DNA from: Gammaproteobacteria bacterium
Lineage (GTDB): Bacteria; Pseudomonadota; Gammaproteobacteria; Pseudomonadales; Azotimanducaceae
Reading direction: 5' to 3'
DNA: 64,000 bases
NCBI GenBank assembly: GCA_026709225.1
Contig: JAPOTJ010000021.1
Coordinates: 1-64,000 of the forward strand
In this document: positions 47,477 through 56,036 of the stretch, in pieces
Layout of the letters: the number at the start of each line of letters is the position of its first letter
Position numbering within the stretch: position 1 is the stretch's first letter
Made by a program: the position numbers and the translations under genes
Notes under the pieces: model-generated
Seen by the model: only the letters and a program-made list of their open reading frames with translations
Databases searched by the model: none
Told to the model about the DNA's origin: nothing

Positions 47477-48625
47477 CTACCGGCTCACACTGCGCGTGAT
47501 GCCGCCTTGATACTTCTCCCACTCCGGCCCGGCATAAAACTGCCGAAAGAAGTTGCGGAAGTCGTTGATCGGCCCATCGCCAGCGCAAAGCGGCGGTGAT
47601 TCGATGTACTTCTGCCGGTCCCAGACGACCTTGTCCTGATCAAGCTGCTTGCAGATGTCCTTGATCATGGCGCGCGCAAGCCCGCCGCGCGGCCCGTCGC
47701 GGTCAGCTTTAAGCTGCGTGAAGGCAAATCGAAGATGCGTCGCGTCTCGCGCAATGGGCGTCACGCCGGTGACGAGCAGCGTCTCGCACATGCCGGTGAA
47801 GCGCGTCCACGGCTGTCCCGCGCCGTCCACCCCATAGGCGATGGTGCCGCTGACCGTGCCTTGCGGCGTGCCCATATCCACGTGCACCTTGGCGGTGCGC
47901 TGGTGGCCGTCAAAGCTGATGTCATAGTTGGGGTAGTTGGCCACCCCATGGATGTACTTGAAATGCGCGCTGTCGGCACCGTTCTCGGCGATGGTTTGCA
48001 TCGGGCCGTAGACAATCCATTCATGCTTCTCATAGTCGGTCCAGTCAGGATGTCCGACCTCCTCGAAGGTGGCGACATCGTATTTCGGCGGTGCGTTCTC
48101 AGGGTGATACCACGCCCAGACAAAGCCGTTGGCTTCCCGGGTCTCGTAGGCGCGTGTCATTGAAGGCTTCTTCATGGCAGGTGGAATCGATTTCGAATAA
48201 GGAATGCCGGTACACGCGCCGTCGCCGTCCCAGCGCCAGGAATGCAGCGGGCACTGCAGGCAATTGCCATCGACCTTGCCGCCGTAGCCCATGTGGGCGC
48301 CAAGATGCGCACAGTAGGCGTCGAGCACCCGTGCCTTGCCATCCTCGCCGCGCCACGCCACCAAATCGCGCTCAAAGTAGTGCAGCGGCTTGACTTCGCC
48401 GACTTCGAGTTCATCGCTGTAGCACATGACATACCAGCCGAACGGCATCGGCACGGTGATGCCGCGCTCTTCCATGCTGCGCCCGTTGACCACCGGGTCC
48501 ATGCGCCAGCGCGCGAGCGCAGCCTTGTCAAGGCGCTTCAATTGATCCCAGACCAGCACCGGCGCGGCGCGCGTGTCTCGAATAGTGTCTGCAGTATTAG
48601 TCGCTTGGTTGGTGGCTTGGTTCAC
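47477..48625 (-). CDS. Rieske oxygenase, KshA-like (copy 3)
   Basis: 382 residues. Rieske ligands are C105-x-H107 (CAHLG, with Ala where Pro is usual) and C125-x2-H128 (CPLHSW). The iron site is N215, D218, H221 and H226 (NGADSAHFKYIHG). An N-terminal extension of about 55 residues is not in the other two copies. GTG 48625 has AGGGAG 5 bases upstream. It is third in an operon after an AMP-ligase and an amidohydrolase. No reductase is adjacent. Confidence 0.85.
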   Translation of the reverse strand: MNQATNQATNTADTIRDTRAAPVLVWDQLKRLDKAALARWRMDPVVNGRSMEERGITVPMPFGWYVMCYSDELEVGEVKPLHYFERDLVAWRGEDGKARVLDAYCAHLGAHMGYGGKVDGNCLQCPLHSWRWDGDGACTGIPYSKSIPPAMKKPSMTRAYETREANGFVWAWYHPENAPPKYDVATFEEVGHPDWTDYEKHEWIVYGPMQTIAENGADSAHFKYIHGVANYPNYDISFDGHQRTAKVHVDMGTPQGTVSGTIAYGVDGAGQPWTRFTGMCETLLVTGVTPIARDATHLRFAFTQLKADRDGPRGGLARAMIKDICKQLDQDKVVWDRQKYIESPPLCAGDGPINDFRNFFRQFYAGPEWEKYQGGITRSVSR

Positions 48626-48635
48626 GATCACTCCC

Positions 48636-49526
48636 TTACGCAGCGTGCGGCAATTTGAATACGCGGCGGGCATTGTCACTCAAGAACTTGCGCCACACAG
48701 TCTCGTTTTTGAAGGCGACTTCGGGCAGTTCACCAAAGATTCGCTCAAGGCTGAGCCCGGCCGGATAGTAGCCCGCGTACAAGATCTTATCGGCGCCGCG
48801 CGTGTTGGCATAGTCAATGATGGATTGAGGGTAGTATTTTGGTGCGAACGCCGAGGTCGAATAGTAGAGGTTCGGCCATTTCAGCATCAGTTTGATGGCG
48901 AGATCCTGCCACGGCTCGCCGCCATGACGCATCACGAACTTGAGCTCTGGGAAGTGGTAGCAGACCTCGTCGACCAGTTCGACTTTTTGCGGCGCGGTCG
49001 GCACACGCGGCCCTGGCACACCGACATTGACGAGCACCGGCAGGTCAAGCTCGCAGCAGACGCCATAGACGAGCCACATGCGGCGATCGTCAATCGGCAC
49101 CTGCGGATTGCATCCGCAAGGAAACACCGAGACGGAATGAATGCCGAACTCATCGTGTGCCCGGCGAATCGCGCGCACGGCGTCCACGCCATCATTCGGA
49201 TCGACGGGACAATCGAATATGAACCGCTGTGGGTAATGTTGCTTGGCGCTGTGCGCCGCTTCAGAGCCTTCGAAATAGCCGACAAGCGCGATGTCGATGC
49301 CGTGCTCATCCATCTTGCCGACGAGAAATGCCACATAGTCGTCAGTTTTGTCGAGCACTGGCACATCGCGGAACATGTATTCAGCAGGCATCTTGAATTG
49401 ATCGATGCTTTCCTTGTCCTTGAGGAGCGGCAGAAAGCTCTCGTACCACTCCTTGTTGGTCTCGCTGACCGGAATGCCCATCATCAGATCGACAATGGGG
49501 ATGTTGCGGATGATTTCAGCGCTCAT
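48636..49526 (-). CDS. Amidohydrolase-family protein
   Basis: A 296-residue TIM-barrel protein of the amidohydrolase_2 family. It lacks a clear N-terminal HxH (PIVDLMMG instead), while later conserved positions are present (VMRHGGEPWQD, KILYAGYYP). It is a different subgroup from the one at 11800. The substrate is unknown. It overlaps the AMP-ligase stop by ATGA and precedes the third Rieske gene. Confidence 0.75.
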   Translation of the reverse strand: MSAEIIRNIPIVDLMMGIPVSETNKEWYESFLPLLKDKESIDQFKMPAEYMFRDVPVLDKTDDYVAFLVGKMDEHGIDIALVGYFEGSEAAHSAKQHYPQRFIFDCPVDPNDGVDAVRAIRRAHDEFGIHSVSVFPCGCNPQVPIDDRRMWLVYGVCCELDLPVLVNVGVPGPRVPTAPQKVELVDEVCYHFPELKFVMRHGGEPWQDLAIKLMLKWPNLYYSTSAFAPKYYPQSIIDYANTRGADKILYAGYYPAGLSLERIFGELPEVAFKNETVWRKFLSDNARRVFKLPHAA

Positions 49527-51094
49527 TCGGTGTTCTCTCGTTGCAGTGCTTGTTTGATGACCTTGCCGGCGGCGTTGCGCGGCAGCGGTTCACGGCGCAA
49601 GTGGATGTCTTTCGGCACCTTGTGCTTGGCAAGATGCGCGAGGCAATGTGCGAGCAGTTCATCGCTCGCCTCGTCATGCTCCGGATGCAGCACGACAGCC
49701 GCCGCGAGCTTCTCGCCCAAGCGCTCATCTGGCATGGAATAGGCCGCGCATTCGCGCACGGCCTCGTGCAGCTCAAGGACGCGCTCGACCTCGGCGCAGT
49801 AGATGTTCTCGCCGCCGGAGATCACCATTTCGGTCTTGCGGTCAACGATGTAGACGCACCCTTCTTCGTCGAGATAGCCAAGATCGCCGGTTGCGAACCA
49901 GCCATTCCGATCAAGCGCAGGATCGCCCTCGCCCACGTAGCCGCTCATCATCGCCGCGCCGCGAATGCAGATCTCGCCTTGGTTGTTCGCTGGCACGGGA
50001 GCGCCTTCGGCGTCTCGGATTTCGACATCGAACGTCGCCACCGGGCGACCGACCGAACGCGGATTGTCAACAAATGCCTGCCCGACGCTAAGCGTGACCG
50101 TGCCGCCGGCTTCGGTCATGCCGTAGCCGCTGCCAAGCACGGCGTTCGGGAAGGCTTGATGAATCTCTGCGAGCAGCGCGGGCGGCGTTGCCTGCCCGCC
50201 AACCGACATGTTGACGAGGCTCGAGAGGTCGTACTTGTCGCGCTCGATGCGAAGCAGGTCGCGATACATGGTCGGCACCGCCGGAAAGCCGGTCACCTTC
50301 TCGCGCTCGATGAGGGCAAGGGCTTCCTCTGCATTCCAGCGCGGCAAGAGCACGAGCTTGCCGCCCTGCATGAGGCCGTTCAGGAATGTCGCCTGACAGC
50401 CGCTGACATGAAAGAGCGGGAATACCAGCAAATTCACCGGCCGCGGACGCATGGCAAGGAGCGTCTCAAAATCAATGCCATAAGCATCCGCCATTTGCTT
50501 GGCAATGAGCGCGCTTGAATATTGCAGGGTCTTGAGCGCCGTCAGCACCGCGTCATGGCTGAAGGACGCCGCTTTCGGCAGGCCAGTGGTGCCGCTCGTG
50601 AACATGAGCAGCGCCTCGTCTTCGCTGCGGCGGGACGCGAGCGGTAGCAAGTGATCACCTTGCTCGGCAATCAGCGACGGCAATATCTCCATGCGCGAAT
50701 CAATGCACAGGCGGCAGCCAGCTATTTCGAGGCAATGCGCAAACTCATCGCGCCCAGCACGAGGATTGATGAGCGCGGGCACCGCGCCCAAAGCAACAAT
50801 CGCCACGAAGCTGACAATCCACTCTGGTGAATTAGGCAGCGCGAGCCCGATGCGCGTCCCCGGCTTGACATCATGCACATGGTGCAAATGCTCGGCGAGG
50901 CGCGCCGCCTTTGACCGACATTCCGCGTAGCTCATGCGCACATCACCGCACACGAGGCATTCGTCCGCGGCGAACGTCTCGAAGGCGGCGAACACCTCGC
51001 CGAGCCAAGTATGGTTCTCCTTGAAGACGCGGGTACGATAGCCGTCGCGGATTCGCTCCTGAACCTCAAAGCCCGCAATCGATGTGTCGGTCAT
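49523..51094 (-). CDS. AMP-forming acyl-CoA synthetase
   Basis: About 523 residues from ATG 51094. Adenylate-forming motifs: P-loop LMFTSGTTGLPK, GYGMTEAGG, the Y/F-x-TGD element in WFATGDLGY, VDRKTEMVISGGENIY and the catalytic lysine near PRNAAGKVIK. It activates a carboxylic acid to its CoA thioester, probably a ring-derived acid for the downstream enzymes. Divergent from the SDR at 51197. Confidence 0.85.
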   Translation of the reverse strand: MTDTSIAGFEVQERIRDGYRTRVFKENHTWLGEVFAAFETFAADECLVCGDVRMSYAECRSKAARLAEHLHHVHDVKPGTRIGLALPNSPEWIVSFVAIVALGAVPALINPRAGRDEFAHCLEIAGCRLCIDSRMEILPSLIAEQGDHLLPLASRRSEDEALLMFTSGTTGLPKAASFSHDAVLTALKTLQYSSALIAKQMADAYGIDFETLLAMRPRPVNLLVFPLFHVSGCQATFLNGLMQGGKLVLLPRWNAEEALALIEREKVTGFPAVPTMYRDLLRIERDKYDLSSLVNMSVGGQATPPALLAEIHQAFPNAVLGSGYGMTEAGGTVTLSVGQAFVDNPRSVGRPVATFDVEIRDAEGAPVPANNQGEICIRGAAMMSGYVGEGDPALDRNGWFATGDLGYLDEEGCVYIVDRKTEMVISGGENIYCAEVERVLELHEAVRECAAYSMPDERLGEKLAAAVVLHPEHDEASDELLAHCLAHLAKHKVPKDIHLRREPLPRNAAGKVIKQALQRENTE

Positions 51095-51196
51095 TCTGCG
51101 CAAAAGAAAACAAAAGGCGTGTGCAAGTATCGCATTTTCACCATTACACTAGCCAAATTCTGCGCATTTGCGAGTTTGAAGACCAAGGAGCACACG

Positions 51197-52027
51197 ATGA
51201 ACGAACTGGCATTGCAAGGAAAGGTCGCTGTCGTGACCGGCGCCGGGCAAGGCATGGGTCGCGCGAGCGCGCGCTTGCTGAGCGAACGCGGCGCATCCGT
51301 TGCCGCGCTCGATTTGAACTTAGAGGGCGCGGAGGCGTCGATTGAAGGGTTGAACGGCCCCGCCTTGGCGCGTGCGTGCGATGTCGCAAGCAGCGCGGCA
51401 GTCGATGCCGCCTTCGCCGAAATAGAAGCGGCGCTTGGGCCAATCAGCGTCCTCGTCAACAATGCGGGCATCGGGCGCGCGCCTAGCGACGGCAGCGACC
51501 AGATGTACGAGTTGATGGCGAAGCGCGACGCGGAGATCGCCGAGCACGGGCGCGCCGAGACGCACGTCGATCACATCGTTTTCATGGAAGATGCCGGCTG
51601 GAGAGGCGTGCTCGGCGTCAATCTTGACGGCGCCTTCTATTGCAGCCGCGCGGCTGTGCGCTCGATGGCGAAGGCCGGCATTTCGGGGTCGATCATCAGC
51701 ATGGCGTCAACGGCGGCGCAGTCCGGCGAAGGGCCGTTGCACTACGTCACGAGCAAAGCAGCGATCATCGGATTCACGCGCGGACTCGCGCGCGAGCTTG
51801 GCTCACGGCGAATTCGCGTCAATGCCGTTGCGCCCGGCCCAACGAACACGCCGATCATGGACGGTATACCCGACGAGTGGATCAAAAGCATGGAGAGCGC
51901 CATTCCGCTCGGACGCATGGCCGAGCCGGAGGAGATCGCCGAGGCCGTATGCTGGCTGGCAAGCGACGCTTCGATCATGTGTACCGGCTCGGTGCTCGTC
52001 GCCAATGGCGGGAGTTATTTCTTGTGA
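51197..52027 (+). CDS. Short-chain dehydrogenase/reductase
   Basis: A 276-residue classical SDR: TGAGQGMG, NNAGIG, catalytic Ser in SMASTAAQ and YVTSK. An insertion at about residues 95-125 is unusual and lengthens the substrate region. ATG 51197 has AAGGAG 6 bases upstream. It faces away from the AMP-ligase operon across a 102-base gap that contains CGCATTT/AAATTCTGCGC words. Confidence 0.85.
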   Translation: MNELALQGKVAVVTGAGQGMGRASARLLSERGASVAALDLNLEGAEASIEGLNGPALARACDVASSAAVDAAFAEIEAALGPISVLVNNAGIGRAPSDGSDQMYELMAKRDAEIAEHGRAETHVDHIVFMEDAGWRGVLGVNLDGAFYCSRAAVRSMAKAGISGSIISMASTAAQSGEGPLHYVTSKAAIIGFTRGLARELGSRRIRVNAVAPGPTNTPIMDGIPDEWIKSMESAIPLGRMAEPEEIAEAVCWLASDASIMCTGSVLVANGGSYFL

Positions 52028-52034
52028 GGCGAGC

Positions 52035-53198
52035 TTATTCGTGCACGAACGCCAGCGGCGCTTCGCCTGGCATCAGATGTCTCAAGAAGTCATCGACTGG
52101 CAGGCACCAGATGTTGTCGATACGCACCCTGTGCTCGCCGCGATAGAGCAGCGCGCACATCGCCTCGGGATAGTCATCGCAGAAGCTCTTCAAACCGCGC
52201 AGGTCGCGTGCATGCGCGCGCTCTGCATTCTTCACTTCGATCGCTTGCAATCCAAAATCTCCGTAGACAACGAAATCGACCTCGCTGCCAGCCCGTGTGC
52301 GCCAATAGAAGATGTCCGCCCGCTGCCGCGAATAGCCAGCCCAGGCGCGCAGGTGCTGCGCCACGAGCCCTTCGAGCGCCTGTCCCGCCATCTCGTTCGG
52401 GCTATCGAGCGGTCCGCGCGGCCGGAGCGAGCGAAACACGCCGGCATCAAAGAGGTAGAGTTTCGGGTGCACGGCGACTCGCCGCTTCGCGCGTTTCTGA
52501 AACACAGGCAAGCGAAACGCGAGTAGCAGATCTTCAAGGATTTCGAGATAGGCCTCGACCGTCTTGCGCTCGACTTCGCATTCGCGTGCAAGCGCCGCAA
52601 CATTCAGCTGCCCCGCATGCGTCATGCTGACTGCCTCAAGAAAGCGAGCGAACGCGCCAAGATTCCTTGTCAGGCCTTCGGCCTGTACCTCCTGCTCCAG
52701 GTAAAGGCTCGCATAGGCATGAAGACTCGCGCTTGGTTCATCGCTTGCGCAGACCAGTGGCAACAGGCCGAACTCGAGCGATTTGGTCAAGCCGAACTCC
52801 GGCAGTTCCGCAGCCATGAACGGGTGCAGGGTTCTGTTTGCCGCTCGCCCGCCGAGCAGGTTGGCCGCGCCGCGCCGCAATTTACGCGCGCTCGAACCAG
52901 TCATCACGAATGTCGGCGGCGAAGGCGCTTCAAGCACGGCATGAATCACGCTCAAGAGTTCCGGCACCCTCTGGATTTCGTCGATCACTACATGCGTGGC
53001 GCGTGGCGCGGCATCAAGAATCTCCCTCAAACGTTCGGGACGACCCGAAAGCCGCCGATGCAACCTAGGGTCAAGCAGGTCGAGATAAAGCGCCTCGGGC
53101 AACAGGGCGCGCAGCCAAGTGGTCTTTCCCGTGCCTCGCGGACCAAGCACAAAGCAACTCTGAGGCGTGAGATCGAAAAATCGTCTTATAGTTTCCAT
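52035..53198 (-). CDS. AAA_14/DUF4143 ATPase
   Basis: 387 residues. Walker A is GPRGTGKTTWL (about 19-29), Walker B THVVIDEIQRVPEL, then a winged-helix region, and the DUF4143 C-terminus with a PD-(D/E)xK-like core (AGSEVDFVVYG...QAIEVKN). These are widespread accessory ATPases of unclear function. ATG 53198 is chosen because homology starts there (METIRRFFDL); a longer frame exists upstream. It is convergent with the SDR and unrelated in function to its neighbours. Confidence 0.8.
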   Translation of the reverse strand: METIRRFFDLTPQSCFVLGPRGTGKTTWLRALLPEALYLDLLDPRLHRRLSGRPERLREILDAAPRATHVVIDEIQRVPELLSVIHAVLEAPSPPTFVMTGSSARKLRRGAANLLGGRAANRTLHPFMAAELPEFGLTKSLEFGLLPLVCASDEPSASLHAYASLYLEQEVQAEGLTRNLGAFARFLEAVSMTHAGQLNVAALARECEVERKTVEAYLEILEDLLLAFRLPVFQKRAKRRVAVHPKLYLFDAGVFRSLRPRGPLDSPNEMAGQALEGLVAQHLRAWAGYSRQRADIFYWRTRAGSEVDFVVYGDFGLQAIEVKNAERAHARDLRGLKSFCDDYPEAMCALLYRGEHRVRIDNIWCLPVDDFLRHLMPGEAPLAFVHE

Positions 53199-53202
53199 TT
53201 TT

Positions 53203-53237
53203 CGACGTAATATGGAATTTTCGATTCTATATTGTCG
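53203..53237. promoter_or_regulatory. Imperfect inverted repeat upstream of the ATPase gene
   Basis: CGACGTAATAT (53203-53213) and ATATTGTCG (53229-53237) pair with a 2-base bulge in an AT-rich gap between divergent genes. This could be a protein-binding site. The evidence is slight. Confidence 0.22.
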
Positions 53238-53316
53238 CCATCTGAGCGTGTGGAAGTCAACAATAGTCGATTGGTTTGTTGCCAACACCCCGTCAATGTT
53301 GCCTTGACCAAGCGAA

Positions 53317-53330
53317 GGTATGACCATACC
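53317..53330. promoter_or_regulatory. Operator-like palindrome before the RHH antitoxin
   Basis: A perfect inverted repeat GGTATG-AC-CATACC ends 8 bases before the antitoxin ATG. Ribbon-helix-helix antitoxins commonly bind such short palindromes to repress their own operon. Confidence 0.45.
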
Positions 53331-53338
53331 ACTGCATC

Positions 53339-53587
53339 ATGGTGAGCCAGACTATCAAATCAACCTATACCTTTGACGCTCAAACCAAGGCGCTGTTGGA
53401 CGACTTGACCAAGCTGCGGTGTGTTTCCAAGTCTGCTGCGCTCAGAAGGGCGATTCATGAAGCGGCGGAGAGGGCTGCCCCAATAGCGCAGGAAAAGCTC
53501 TGCGCACTTGATGAAACCCATGTTCGCACTTGGTGTGAGAGTATCGCCAACGAGCGGCTCGCATCCACAAGGAAACGTATCGGGTGA
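53339..53587 (+). CDS. Ribbon-helix-helix antitoxin (VapB/CopG type)
   Basis: 82 residues: a short beta-strand (IKSTYTFD) followed by two helices (TKALLDDLTKLR, SKSAALRRAIHEAAERAA), the RHH plan, then an acidic tail for toxin binding. It precedes a PIN-domain gene with a GTGA overlap. The toxin is broken, so the antitoxin may be an orphan. Confidence 0.7.
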   Translation: MVSQTIKSTYTFDAQTKALLDDLTKLRCVSKSAALRRAIHEAAERAAPIAQEKLCALDETHVRTWCESIANERLASTRKRIG

Positions 53588-53957
53588 GTGGTGAGCCGAT
53601 TCACTTCGATACGAGCTTCTTGATCAGATCACTCGTTGCCAGATCCCATGAGGCTCACATGTTACGGGCTTGGCTACGCAGTGGTCGCCGCGTTCTGACG
53701 AGTTCAATCGCTTGGACCGAGTTTTTATGTGGTCCACTCGAACAAAGGGACATGACTCTCGCGAGATCAATCATCTCCGAATTGCGTCCGTTCAGCTCGG
53801 AAATGTGCGACCTCGCCGCGAGTTTGTTCAACGATGCAGGGCGCCGAAGAGGATCGCTGCAACGGCGATCGCTGAACATGCACCGCTTGCAACTTGCAAT
53901 CAAGCTGATTTTGTTGCCTTCCGATCATCTGGACTCCTTCTCGCGAAGGGTGCGTAA
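53584..53957 (+). pseudogene. PIN-domain toxin (VapC-like), frameshifted
   Basis: From GTG 53584 the frame gives a PIN start (HFDTSFLIRSL, first Asp) and SSIAWTEFL. At about 53850-53862, after GRRRGSL, the correct C-terminus (IAATAIAEHAPLATCNQADF...) is in another frame ending TAA 53955-53957. The segment that normally holds the central Asp (DCxIAATA) is missing, as if a short stretch between two TCGCT words was deleted. The toxin is inactive. Confidence 0.72.
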
Positions 53958-54116
53958 ACATTAGCGTCCAGTTTGAGTTCCCAGAGTCTTGCAGATTGGC
54001 TATGCGCTCAATCCTCTCGCTCATGCCCAGCGGCTCTCAACACTACGGTTTCCACATCGCTATCAGACAAGACCTTCCTTAGCGTGTTCGCTCTACAGCG
54101 CGTGCTGATACTGGCG

Positions 54117-54800
54117 CTACACCTTGACAGGCGGCTCATTGGGAACGGCGTTCAGTATCGCTTCGTCGGGGATGGACAGCATTGCTTCGTAGGCGCCCTC
54201 GGGATACTCGCTCATATGAGGTCCGCGTGCATCCAATCGTGGTTGAGGCACGCTTCCGCCGCTGTCAATGAACGCTTCGGGCTTCTTGTAGCGTGCGAGT
54301 TCCTCCGGCGAGATGCCCGCGAGCGCCGCAACTTCTGGGTCGATCCATGCTTCGCTGTTGATGGGCTCGGTCGAATAGCTGAGCTCCAAGGTGAGATTCT
54401 CCGGGCCTGCGAAGTACACCGAGCAGCACATGCCGTGATCGACAGGGCCGAGCACCGGCACGCCCTTGGAACGAAGCCGGTCGCGCATCGCCAGCAGCTC
54501 GTCATGATTCTTGACCTTGAGCGCGATGTGCTGCGTGGCGCCCGGAGCGCAATTCGCACCGGCGTTGCCGGCGTAGGATGTTCCGGGCACGGGCGCGATC
54601 TCGGCAATGTCGGGATTGCACACAAACGCGATCGAACTCTCGTCATTAAGACGCAAAAAGCCATGCCACGTGTTCTCGACGCCGTGCATCCAATAGAGGG
54701 CTTGCAGTTCCATGCCGAGGCGGTCAGTGAAGAACGCAATCTGTTCCTTGATATTGGCGGTGCAGATTGCCAGATGATGCAGGCCTTCAACTTTATTCAT
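54117..54800 (-). CDS. VOC (glyoxalase/extradiol dioxygenase fold) protein
   Basis: 227 residues with two beta-alpha-beta-beta-beta modules: GLHHLAICTANI at the start (metal His) and QHIALKVKNHDEL in the second (His), then NLTLELSYS with a Glu. The three ligands fit a mononuclear metal site. It is too short for a two-domain extradiol dioxygenase such as HsaC, so ring cleavage is only one possibility. Last gene of the FadD3-like operon. Confidence 0.75.
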   Translation of the reverse strand: MNKVEGLHHLAICTANIKEQIAFFTDRLGMELQALYWMHGVENTWHGFLRLNDESSIAFVCNPDIAEIAPVPGTSYAGNAGANCAPGATQHIALKVKNHDELLAMRDRLRSKGVPVLGPVDHGMCCSVYFAGPENLTLELSYSTEPINSEAWIDPEVAALAGISPEELARYKKPEAFIDSGGSVPQPRLDARGPHMSEYPEGAYEAMLSIPDEAILNAVPNEPPVKV

Positions 54801-54828
54801 GTGCTACCTCGTACTACACGACGCCCTG

Positions 54829-55692
54829 TCAGAGATTATCCGCGAGCACCTTGTGGACCCATTGATCGACTTTCTCCGAGAAGATGTCTGTGTGGAACAG
54901 CATGAGCTGATGCGTGCCGCCCTCCAGACAATAGAACTCGACCGGGCCCGCAATGGAATCGGCCGTCGCCTTCATCATCGTGCTCGGAAAACTCGGGTCA
55001 TTCTCCCCGCAAGCGACCAAGATCGGCTTCGCGTTTTCGGCCACCGGCACCGGAGGATCGTAGGTGAACAGCGTTGCCCACGAGCTTAAGTCATAGCTCC
55101 ATGTGTTCCACGGATCAAGCCGCTTCTGCTCGCCAGCGCCCGCATAGCCGTAGTCCTCGTCGAAATTAAAGAGGATGCCGCAGTCGAGTCGCGCCGCGCG
55201 TCCGAGCATGCCGAGCACCGCCTGCACCTGTTCTGAGCGCCAAGCCGGTGCCACCATTGCAATCGCCGGGCCGCCTGGCACAGCGGGCGAACCCATGAGC
55301 ACAGCACCCGAAATCGCATCTGAATGAAGCGACGCATAGGCCGCGGCCACGCCGAGGCTTGAACCAAGGGCGATTACGGGTAGCCCGGTCGTTGCGCGGA
55401 TGTGTTCGGCATACATGACGGATGCGTCCACCCATTCGCTTAATGTCCATTGCCCGCGCGGGCGGTTCGTAGTTGACTTCCCGTGCCCGGGGGCATCAAA
55501 CGACCAGACATCAACGCCCTTCGCCGCATGATGGCAGCAGAACACATCGTAGATGGCACCGTGCGAAGCAATTCCGTGCGAGATCAGCAGCGCATACTTC
55601 GGGCGGTCTCCCGCATACCGGTAGGCGTGAATCTCGCGCAGCACATGTTCTTCTCGAATCATCGTGGCATTATCGCTCAACCGTCGCTTCAC
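54829..55692 (-). CDS. Alpha/beta hydrolase
   Basis: 287 residues. The oxyanion region is LLISHGIASHG, the nucleophile elbow LGSSLG (serine), then an Asp in CGENDPSF and a His in EGGTHQLM. It resembles monoglyceride lipase-type or thioesterase-like hydrolases. It may release or hydrolyse a pathway intermediate. The start is GTG 55692 or ATG 55662; neither has a clear ribosome site. It lies between ferredoxin and VOC genes in one operon. Confidence 0.78.
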   Translation of the reverse strand: MKRRLSDNATMIREEHVLREIHAYRYAGDRPKYALLISHGIASHGAIYDVFCCHHAAKGVDVWSFDAPGHGKSTTNRPRGQWTLSEWVDASVMYAEHIRATTGLPVIALGSSLGVAAAYASLHSDAISGAVLMGSPAVPGGPAIAMVAPAWRSEQVQAVLGMLGRAARLDCGILFNFDEDYGYAGAGEQKRLDPWNTWSYDLSSWATLFTYDPPVPVAENAKPILVACGENDPSFPSTMMKATADSIAGPVEFYCLEGGTHQLMLFHTDIFSEKVDQWVHKVLADNL

Positions 55693-55712
55693 CGGGCGGC
55701 CAGTTGTCGCCG

Positions 55713-56036
55713 CTATTCTTCAGGTGCGACCACGAGTTCGAGGCCGTCGAGCGCATCAGTCACTTCGATCTGACAGGTCAAGCGCGAGCGCGTCTCGTCA
55801 AACGCGTCGAGATAGCCGATGAGGTCGCGTTCGTCCTCGCCTGCGGGATCAAGTTTCTGAAACCAGTTCGCTTCCAAGTAGCAATGGCAGGTCGCACACG
55901 CGCATTGGCCGCCGCAAATGGCTTCAATGCCCATGTCCGCATCGCGCAATGTTTCCATGAGGCTTGCGCCCGGACTTGCTTCAAGTGTGTGCTGCCGACC
56001 ATCGCGGTCAGTGACCTCTATTCTGATCATCTTCAT
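55713..56036 (-). CDS. Adrenodoxin-type [2Fe-2S] ferredoxin
   Basis: 107 residues. Cluster ligands follow the C-x5-C-x2-C...C pattern (CGGQCACATCH, with an extra Cys, and later RLTCQIEV). Such ferredoxins pass electrons to P450s or oxygenases. With no reductase beside the three KshA-like oxygenases, it is a candidate electron donor, by inference only. ATG 56036 overlaps the ligase stop by ATGA. Confidence 0.85.
   Translation of the reverse strand: MKMIRIEVTDRDGRQHTLEASPGASLMETLRDADMGIEAICGGQCACATCHCYLEANWFQKLDPAGEDERDLIGYLDAFDETRSRLTCQIEVTDALDGLELVVAPEE

Noticed and set aside
48573-49742. A 389-codon open frame on the plus strand (and similar ones at 13167-14042, 49541-50518 and 45305-46033)
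   Set aside because: All lie opposite well-supported genes and read as codon-bias shadows without motifs.
53958-54116. A further antitoxin remnant on the minus strand near 54080-53990
   Set aside because: A short frame (LRKVLSDSDVETVVLRAAGH) looks vaguely antitoxin-like but ends at a stop and has no partner; too weak to annotate.
54117-54800. HsaC-type extradiol dioxygenase
   Set aside because: At 227 residues it is too short for the two-domain HsaC (about 300) and lacks its usual C-terminal module; kept as a generic VOC protein.
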